DNA of 64,000 bases from Geosiphon pyriformis (taxonomy: Eukaryota; Glomeromycota; Glomeromycetes; Archaeosporales; Geosiphonaceae): contig JAAOMT010000028.1 in assembly GCA_016748015.1 (NCBI GenBank), positions 1-64,000 on the forward strand, read 5' to 3'. Under the pieces are notes generated by a model. It was not told the origin of the DNA, did no database searches, and saw only the letters and a list, made by a program, of their open reading frames with translations. Position 1 is the first letter of the stretch. The number at the start of each line of letters is the position of its first letter. A program made the translations under genes and the position numbers. This document shows, piece after piece, positions 54,766-64,000 of the stretch.

Positions 54766-57700
54766 TTAATCACATAAATTAAATTTTTTATCTAATATTT
54801 TTTGTAAAAATTCTTTTTTTTGCTTTAACAAAATATAATTTAATTAATAATTAATATAAATACAGCATAAAAATGTTTTAAATTAGTTATAATTTACATG
54901 TTTTTTATATGTAATTAGTTATTTAAACCAGTTAAAACTAAATTAAGTCAAATTTACAAAAAAACTTAAAAATATTATTTTTTGCATAATTACAATTAAA
55001 TTATTATTATTATAAACCAAACTAGCTAATTATGTAACAGTTTTATTTGTATTAAATTTAATATTAGAAATTGTAAATTTCTAAAATATTATTTTAACAA
55101 ATTTTTTTTGTTAATAAAAAAATCTAAATTTATTTTAAATAAATTATTTATATTTTATTTTATTTTAAACTTAATAATTTTTTTACTTAAATCTTTAATA
55201 TTTTTTCAATTATAAATAATTTTTTTTTGATTTTAGTATTTAAAAAAAAAACAATTACCAATTTTGTAATTAAAACAATTAAAATATTAATAGATTTAAT
55301 TATATAATTAATTGGTAAAATAAACTTAGCCAAATTAAATTTTAAAAAGTTAATTTAAAACCAATTATAAAATTAATACCAACAATAAAAAAAACTTTCA
55401 AAAAATAAAAGCTTTTATATATAATATTATATTAAAAAAATAACTTGTAAAAATCTTAAAACCAATTATAAATTTTGTTAAAGTTTTAAAAAAAAAATGC
55501 AAAAATATTTTATAATTTAAAACCAAATGGTTTAAATTTTAATATTTAAAACAATATTAATAATTAAAAGTTTTTTATTAAATATATTTTTTTTTAAAGT
55601 ATTAATCTTAATTATAATAGTATTTAAGTTTTTATAAAAATTAAAAATAACAATATCATATTTTTATTATTAAATAAAATTCAAAATTAACAAATATAAT
55701 TACATACTTAAAAAATCAATATAATAATCTTAAAAATAATATACATAAATAAAAATCTTATTTAATTTGATCTTAAATATATTTTTAAAAATAATTTAAT
55801 ATTATTTTTTTTAACAAAATTAATTAGTATTACAAATAAAATAAATAGCTTTTTATAAAAAATTATTATTAAAATCAAATAAAAAAAGTTATTTATCAAA
55901 ATTTATCTAATAATATTACTTAACAACAAAAAAAAAAATTAACAAATAACTTAATTATAATAATATAACTATAATACAGTTTACTTAAAACTTAAGTTAA
56001 ATACCAAAAAATTTTAACAAATTAAAAAACACCAATAAAATTTAACAATAATAAATTTTATTATTTTTAATATTTTTATATAAATATTTAATATTTATAA
56101 TTATGTTTTTAAGTAATTACCAAAAAATATAATTAATTAATTTGTTTTAATTATGTTAATTATAATTATTATTAATATTATTAATATATAATTAAAGCTT
56201 TAAACTTAATTATTTAAATCTAATTATTTAAATTATTAATTTTTGAAAAATAATATATTAAATAAGTTAAATTAATTTAATATATATAAAAATTAATATA
56301 TTTAAAATAATACTAATATAATATATAAATTTAAAATAATTTAATTATATATATATTTTTTTTTAAGTTTAAAAAAAGTATTAATTTTTATTAAACCAAT
56401 TTTTTATTATAATTTTATAATAAATAGTAAAGTTTTTTTTTGTTTTTTATCTTTAATATTTTAATTTTTTTTAATATATATATTGTATTTTTTTTTATAA
56501 AAAATTAACTTTAATTATGTTAATTTTTTTATTATATTAAGTAAAAACTTATTTTAAATTAATATTATCCAAATAAATAAAACTATATAAAAAATATTTT
56601 GGTTTAAAATATCTTAATTAAATATTACAAGTATTATTATTTCTAATTAATGTTTATTTTTTTATAAATTTTAATGATTTTTTTATCTTTGTTTTTTAAA
56701 TTAAATATAGAATTTACAAAAAACTTTGCAATTTTAAAAATAAAAGGAAAAAATAATTTAAAAAACGTAATTTTTATATTAATATTTAAGAAATTTAAAA
56801 TGTAAACTTTATATTAAAAAAAATTAAAGTTGTTTTTAATGGCTAATTTTAAATTAAAAAAATCATATAAAAATTAAATACAGTTTTAATATAAACTATT
56901 TTAATTATTGTAGTTTTATTAAATATTAAAATGAAAACTATTTATTTAAAAATTTGTAAAATTTTTTAAATATTACTAAAAACAACATTCTTTAAAAAAA
57001 AAATTCTTTGGTTTTTATTTAAGTAGCTTGATTTTTAAAATTATATAACTTATTAGTTGATTATTTAAAATTATATATAAAAATACAATTTGTTTAATTT
57101 TTAAAATTACCAAAAATTAACCAAAATTTAATATATTAAACAATTTAACCAAATATTAATTAAAACCAATTTAATAAACATATTACTATTACTATTATTT
57201 AAATAAATAAATAAAATATTATTTATAATCAAATTTAAATTAAATATTATAATTAATATAAATACAATAAAATTAAAAAATTCAAATAAAATTAATCTTC
57301 TATTTTTTACAAAAAAAAAGCAAATTTTAAAAATTAATATTTTAAAAGACAATTATTACTTATATAAAATAAAAATTATTACATAATAAATTTAATTAAA
57401 TATTAAAATTAAAAAGATAATATAATATTAAAATTTTAAAAATATCAAACCATTTTATATTATATATAGTAATAATAGTAAAAAAAAACATTTAATTTAG
57501 CTTAAATTTATTTAAAACTTTATTTACACATTAATTTGCAAATAAATTTTAAAAAAAAAACTTAAAATTACTTATTTTATTTATATTATTTTTAATTATA
57601 CTTATTAATAAAATATTTTTTTTTAATTTATTTGCTTTTAATTTATTTATTTTTATATTTATTTTATTAATTGTTATTGTTTTATTATAAAATTAATTAA

Positions 57701-58560
57701 ATAAAAAATTAAATATTAAAATTATAATATTAAGAAATAAACAATATAAATACAAAAATAATTTATTAAAAAAGTAAAAACATTAAAATAAATTAATTAT
57801 TATACTAAAAATAAATATTAAAAGTTATTAAATTATTAAATTTTTGTTTTTTATACAAAAAACTAAAAAGCCAAAACTTTATTAATATTTTTAATATTAT
57901 TAAGTAGTATTAAAGTATAGAACATAATTTAACAATTTTATTTGTAATATTATTTCAGTAAATATAAAAAAGACAACAAAGAAAAAAAGATAGTTTTGTT
58001 ATTAATTTGTTGTTAAAATTTTTAGAAATTTTTATTATAATAGTAATTACATTAGAATTAGTGTTAATTAATTATTTAAAAAAAGTTTAAATGAAAAAAG
58101 CCTTCTATTTAAACTTAAAAACAATGTTTTAACAACAGTTAAAAACCACTTTAATTTTAAATTATTAAAAAAACAGTTAAAAAAAGTGTTGTTTAATTGT
58201 TTTTATTTTAAAGAAAGCTTTTTAAAACTAATTAAAAATAAGAGTTGTAATTATTTTACTTTTTAGTCTAAGTATGATTATAAAAATAATTTTTTTTTAA
58301 TATTATATATAAAATATTTAGTTATATGTACTAAATATATAAAAATTAAAATTTTTATAATATGTAAATAAAAAACAATTATATTTAAAAAAAAAAGAAA
58401 TAAATTTTTTTGTTAATCAAAATACTATTAAAATACTAAATAATAATAATAATAATAATAACATTTAAAATTATTATTATTATTATTATTATTATTATTT
58501 GTGTTAAATGTTTAAAACAGTTATTTTGTAAAATAATAAAGTGATTTTAATAATAGCAAA
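54766..58560. other. Near-pure A/T block after LINE-B
   Basis: Almost only A and T for 3.8 kb; by eye C outnumbers G on this strand, the reverse of the block at 5591-8190. No ORF has coding character, and the translated stretches are Ile/Asn/Leu/Lys only. Confidence 0.6.
58437..58500 (+). repeat. (TAA)n / (TTA)n inverted pair
   Basis: About seven TAA units, a short spacer (catttaaaa) and about nine TTA units form a near-perfect hairpin of some 22 bp per arm. Confidence 0.8.
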
Positions 58561-59106
58561 AATTATTTTTTATCCAAGATTAAATCATATCATATCATAT
58601 CTTTTTTCTATTTAAACAACAAATTTTATCTTCCTGAACTTTCCGATAGCATTAAGCATAGGATAAAAAGTTGTACCTATTTTGTACTAGTGAACGATCT
58701 TAATTTCCCAATTGGAAATAGCAGCGAATTACATTTCTACTAAATAAATGTTGGCATTTTTACTGCCAAGTTAAAAACCTTTTTTGTTCACAATAAAGAA
58801 TTTTTGATAAGAACTTGGCAAAAGTCTTGGGTATTGATTGAGCGCAAGGACTGAAGGAAATCACAAAAACTTGGCGTTACCAAATAATTTATAAATATGG
58901 AATGAATGAAGGAGAGTTAAAATAAAAAACCATCTTCCTGAAAATAAATTTGAACTTTTAACATTCCAAAAATTCCGTGTGAGATTGTTGTGTAACTTCT
59001 AAAAGTGTAAATATTACGTAGACAAATATCTTTAAATTTCCCCAAGATCAATATTTGGAAAAAAAATATTCAACCTTTTTCTTCGAATTCTTAAGTTTCG
59101 GCCAAC
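58561..59106. other. Upstream region of the fimbrin gene
   Basis: Composition becomes balanced here. It is expected to hold the fimbrin promoter and 5' UTR. A short tandem (atcat)n lies at 58585-58600. No other site was recognised. Confidence 0.4.
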
Positions 59107-61665
59107 ATGAATGTGATACAACTAACTAAAAAGTACCCCCAACTCTCACAGCAAGACATATTTGATCTTATCGCACAATTCAAGTATGGCTTGAAATAAT
59201 ACTCATTCGTTTTATTAGCTTCTTTCACCCGAATTCGAACTGACTGCTTTATGTCTTCTACGGTTTACTTATGAAAATAGTAAAATTGACTTGGATGGCG
59301 ATGGTTCAATTGAACAGAAAGAGGCCGTCAAAGCGCTTCAAGACATGGGTGATAGGCCCTCATATGACGAGGTGCGCGCTACCCTGAAAGAGATTGACTT
59401 AAGTTCCACTGGCAAAGTAGAGTTCGAAGAGTTTGTAGAGGTATTAAAAGAATAATTCCTTATATTTTTCGAATTGAATTTTATTTTAAACGTTTAATTT
59501 GAATTTATAATTTGCCATGATCACAGTTGATTTTGAAAGTCAGAGAAGGACGAAATAAATCGGCTTTTGCTGTAAATAAACATAAAATTACTGTGCATGG
59601 ATCAAGCATGAACGTTTCTCATACAATCAACGAAGATGAACGAACTGAATTCACAAGACACATCAACCAAGCATTAGCTCATGATCCACATCTCGCTGAT
59701 AAACTTCCAATTCCTACAAATACTATGCAAGTGTTTGATGAATGCAAAGGTATTTAATATTACACATTTTGTCTTAAAAATTTGTTTTTTTCAAAAAGGG
59801 ATTGTAAAGAAATAAAGTGAACAATTGCTAACTTTAGTCTATTATCATAATCAGATGGTTTGATACTAGCAAAACTCATCAATGATTCTGTGCCGGACAC
59901 AATTGATGATCGCGTTCTAAATTTACCAATTCGTGGAAAGAAAGTCAACAAATTCCAAATGACCGAAAATAACAATTTAGTCATATTTTCCGCAAAGGGC
60001 ATTGGCTGTAGTGTAGTCAATATTGGATCGCAAGATTTGATTGAGGGCCGAGAGCATCTCATTCTTGGTTTGATTTGGCAAATTATTAAGATTGGATTAT
60101 TGAACAAAATTGATATCAAGCTACACCCAGAGTTGTACCGTCTCTTGGAAGAAGATGAAACACTTCAGCAATTTTTGAAATTGCCTCCTGATCAGATTTT
60201 ATTGCGTTGGTTCAATTACCATTTAAAAGCTGCTAAATGGCCTCGTCGGTATGTTTTCTTTCTATTTATTTCATAATTGATGGCTCAAGAAAGAACAGAC
60301 TAAATTTTTTTCTTTTTTAATAAATTCCCAGTGTTGCGAATTTTAGCAAAGATGTAAGTGATGGGGAAAATTATACGGTTCTTCTTAATCAACTCGCCCC
60401 GGAACTTTGTTCTCGCGATCCTTTACGTGAACAAGATTTATATGAACGTGCTGAAAAGGTAAAATTCTTAATAGATATTCTGAATGAAAATTGTATCATT
60501 TCTTTTAAAGATAAAAATAAATTTTTTTTTCTTAATAGGTCTTGCAAAATGCTGAAAAATTAGGATGTAGAAAATATCTTACACCAAAAGCACTTGTTGG
60601 CGGGAATCCGAAATTGAATTTGGCCTTTGTTGCTCATCTCTTCAACACCCATCCTTGTCTTGAGCCACTTCAAGAAGAAGAAAAGGCCGAGATTGAAGAA
60701 TTTGATGATGGAGACGATCGAGAGGCTAGAGGTAAGCGTTAAAAAGATTCTTGGTCTCTTGGCTGTTGCTTTGTATTGCAAAATATTCCAAAACTTAATC
60801 AATTTCTTTCAAATGATATAATAGTCTTTGCTCTATGGTTAAATAGTTTAGACGTAGATCCAGCCGTTAATAATCTTTATGAAGATGTGCAAGATGGGCT
60901 GATTCTACTTCAAGCATTTGACAAGATACGCCCAGGTATCGTTAACCCGAAAAAAGTCAATAAAAAATTACCACTTTCCCGCTTTAAACAAGTTGAAAAC
61001 ACCAACTATTGTATTCTTCTTGGACAATCACTGGGATTCACCCTTGTCAATATACAAGGAGCTGATATATGCGATGGCACCAAGACATTAATTCTTGGGC
61101 TTGTATGGCAAATGATGCGGGCGAATATCATACAAACTTTGATGAGTCTTTCCAAGGGTGGTCGTGAAATTACTGACCAAGACATGGTCAACTGGGCAAA
61201 TGATGTCGTAAAACGTGGTGGGAAGACAACGCGTATGCGAAGTTTCAAAGATGATTCACTGAAAACTAGTCTCTTCTTTATCGACCTTTTAAATGGCATT
61301 AGACCTGGTGTTGTCGATTATAGTTTAGTAACCAGGGGAGTTTCAGGTAATTTAAATATCATTGATGGATCTTTAATTGATTCTTTAATTTCTTTATTAA
61401 ATTCTAAATAATTTTAATATGCAGAGGAAGATGCTCACCTTAATGCAAGGTATGCCATTTCAATCGCACGAAAGATTGGTGCCACTATCTTCTTGTTGCC
61501 CGAGGATATTGTAGAAGTTCGCCCACGACTGGTAAGTTAAATCCTTGAATCTACAAATTGAAAATCATATAAAGATTTAGATATTAATTTGTTTCTTTTA
61601 TGCATCCATAGATACTTACTTTTGTGGGTAGTTTAATGACCCTTGATCGACAGGGTAGCAAATGA
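59107..61665 (+). CDS. SAC6: Fimbrin/plastin, actin-bundling protein
   Basis: Cross-links actin filaments in patches and cables, needed for endocytosis and polarity. Nine exons join in frame: 59107-59183, 59281-59440, 59527-59749, 59855-60248, 60332-60458, 60539-60731, 60825-61346, 61425-61531 and 61612-61665, giving 618 residues (yeast Sac6 is 642). Order: two EF-hand-like loops ([12 protein letters not shown] near residue 30, a weaker one near 66 with [12 protein letters not shown]), then four calponin-homology domains in two actin-binding pairs. Diagnostic words are [79 protein letters not shown] and ILTFVGSLM. The second EF loop lacks several acidic ligands. No defects. Confidence 0.97.
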
Positions 61666-63385
61666 TAACCTTGTGGTCAAGGTTTGCGGGATAATATGGG
61701 TAAAATACCATTAGGGGACTTGAACATAAATTTTATTAGTTTATTCTCGACTAAGGAATAGGATTAACAATTTTTGGTTTTACACTTGTACCAACTAGAA
61801 AATCTTCACTTTTGAACAATCTTTGTACCGCTCAATTATTTATTAAAACGACTTTTTTAGAGTCACCGGGTTACGAAAAGATGAATAATAAATGAAAAAT
61901 ACTTTATAGTAATAATGTCACTGAACAATTTCGCCTAGTTGGGGGAGTAAAAATGGGTTACTAGAACGGCAGCGAACATAAAGTGAAAATCAGTGAAAAG
62001 ATTAAATCATCCTATTGTCAATAATACCAAGTAAACATTCAGTTACTCGAGAGAACTTGATTGAAATTTGATAAAATTGAATATATAAGGAGAGTATCAA
62101 GATTAGATAATCATGCAGCCAGCTTGAGGTTTCCATTATACCAAAAGTTTGTGGTCATAAAAGGAATTGCCCTTGATGAAAGTCATAATATATATCTAGT
62201 TAAGTCCATTATTGAATTGGTTTCGATTCTTTTACATTAACACAACGCATATATCTCGGTAGAATAAAGATAAAATATCTTATTTCTCATAGCTTTTGAT
62301 AAATACATTTTTTTCTTTTTTTTTGGGAATACACTATTAAAATCCTAGAACAAAGATTCTCAACACGGATTTGGGATTTTCACACGTACTATTAATATGA
62401 TAAGTCTTTCCCTTATTAAAGATTAAATCAAGGAGGGATTTTTACATATAATTTATTCTTCTTGTTATTTATTAACTTATTTTCCATTTCTATTATATCT
62501 GTAAACATTTCACTCAAATCAAAAAAATTTCAAAAACATTATTAATTACGATATTATTTGAAATATTACGTCAAAAATAATATTTAGGACTTTTAATGCA
62601 ACATTGTGCGTCACTCAAAATTACATTGGCCACAATGATTCAGGTTTATCATCATAATCATCATCATCATCATTATCATAATTACTCAATTACCGAATCA
62701 CTTGAAATGACCCACAAATCTCATTTATCCTCAAAACTCTAATAAAAACGATACTCACTTAGATTACTAAATATTTCTTTATTGGTTCGGTGTTTGCTTT
62801 CACCTACCCTTGTTGGTGGGTATGAGGCTTACCAATTGGCATACGGAAGCACGCACGCACGCTTAATCCTTTTCGATTATTATTATTGAATATGATTCTT
62901 GTTGTGTGTTTTGTAGTGTATATTTCCAGTCAACGAACCATCGAGTGAAACTTTTTTGTAAACTGCCTCGAGCTCGACTTATCCTCTTGGGGAGAAAGTC
63001 TTGTTCGGTGGTTACAAGAAGGCCACCTTATATTCCATTATCGTTCCGTAATTGTTTCGTCGATTTCGATCGTGAAACTAGGCTACTATGTGGCCGTGAC
63101 GGTTGGGAAAAACCATAAGGTGAACAAACACCGAAAAGATTAAACTATTAGCTTTTAACTGTATATAATATAATTATTTTTAAGAAAACATTCGTATCCT
63201 TTTTCTTTTTCTTTTTCTTTTTAATCTGGATATCTTGGATTGTTTTAAAAATTTTGTTAACTTTTATTTTTTCTCTTCTCCCTGAATTTTAATGAAAAAT
63301 AATTTTTTCTTTTCTGGTCCTTAAATATTCATTATTCCGATCGAAAGATTTTTCAAGTCACTTGTTAAGAGAACTATTGAGTGTG

Positions 63386-63430
<45 letters not shown>

Positions 63431-64000
63431 GGTTATTTTAGTTTCGAAAATTTTTATTATTCAATAATTATTTTCCTTACTATAATTGGAAATATAATAT
63501 CAATATAACTTTTTCCATTAAAAAGGAATTCTATTCTGTGTTTAATATAATTTGAATAAAAATGATGAAGATATCTAAAGCAATCGGTTAAAAATTTTTT
63601 TTTTTTTTCAAAAACCCAAAACTTTTTAATATGGTTTAGTAATGATTTTTAAAAATGTTTTTAGAATTTCCAAATCCAAATATTTAATTATGATTTTTAT
63701 ATTAAAAAATATCTAATTTTTTTCTGAATGCGGTTAAATATCCATTATCAAAGATATTCTTTATTAAAACTATACTTTTCATTCTATTTAATAATACGGT
63801 ATCTTACATGATACCGATTTTATTTTATTTTATTTTATTTTAATCACTTAGACGGTGAAAATATAATTAGAATTTTAAACAATTGTGAATAATCAAAAAG
63901 AAAAAATATTAGGGTTCAAAGAAAGATAAAGTTGGTAAATATGGTTTAAACTAGAATACTTAAAAAGTGTTTTGTTTTAAACGAAATCGATGCTGGTGTG
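61666..64000. other. Intergenic; no gene recognised
   Basis: A/T-rich with short repeats: (ATC)n at about 62650-62680, (TAA)n at 63388-63430 and (TTTTA)n at about 63814-63842. A less A/T-rich island at about 62790-63130 stands out but contains only a 70-codon ORF without recognisable features; it could be a 5' exon, UTR or noncoding RNA of an unseen gene. Confidence 0.5.
63388..63430 (+). repeat. (TAA)n microsatellite
   Basis: About fourteen uninterrupted TAA units. Confidence 0.9.

Noticed and set aside
57128-57352. 74-codon minus-strand ORF in the A/T block
   Set aside because: Composition is only Ile/Asn/Leu/Phe/Lys, as expected from A/T-only DNA.
62906-63118. 70-codon ORF as a small protein gene
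   Set aside because: No ATG-based start is evident, no motif is present and no splice context supports it; left as part of an unexplained island.

Overview
This looks like a nuclear contig from a very A+T-rich, transposon-loaded early-diverging fungus. The closest fit I can suggest is an arbuscular mycorrhizal fungus of the Rhizophagus/Glomus type. That is an inference from short AT-rich GT-AG introns, fungal-type single-copy genes, large nested retrotransposons and near-pure A/T stretches; no marker gene in the window proves it.

Layout. (1) 1-5590, minus strand: most of a non-LTR retrotransposon (LINE-A; ORF1 with an RRM-like segment and CCHC knuckle, ORF2 with endonuclease, RT and RNase H), cut by the left window edge. 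(2) 5591-10330: extremely A/T-rich DNA that encloses the 3' end of a third, decayed LINE copy (LINE-C, 8191-9062) with its poly(A). (3) 10864-16924: a compact island of five intact intron-containing host genes: thioredoxin (+), a Yea4/SLC35B4-type nucleotide-sugar transporter (-), signal peptidase subunit SEC11 (+), pterin-4a-carbinolamine dehydratase (-) and an unrecognised multi-pass membrane protein (+). (4) about 17800-54765, plus strand: a second LINE (LINE-B) broken into four pieces by three complete Ty3/Gypsy-type LTR retrotransposons: Gypsy-1 (21571-31768, +), Gypsy-2 (33231-43056, -) and Gypsy-3 (43547-53738, +). Two of the insertions have matching 4-bp target duplications, and the LINE reading continues across each gap. 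(5) 54766-58560: another near-pure A/T block. (6) 59107-61665: a complete nine-exon fimbrin/plastin gene (SAC6). (7) 61666-64000: no gene recognised.

The most interesting content is the Gypsy group. All three copies share one architecture: gag, retropepsin, a Cys-rich probable zinc-binding module, a dUTPase, RT-RNase H, integrase, then an extra 219-239-codon ORF just before the 3' LTR. All three gag frames lack an ATG and have GTG at the same place, and all three RTs have Asn at the second catalytic Asp. The premature stops I could align to an intact codon are explained by C:G to T:A transitions, so the copies look like decayed members of active families. I found no CRISPR, rRNA or tRNA gene. 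Intron boundaries of the host genes were worked out by hand from GT-AG sites and frame continuity.
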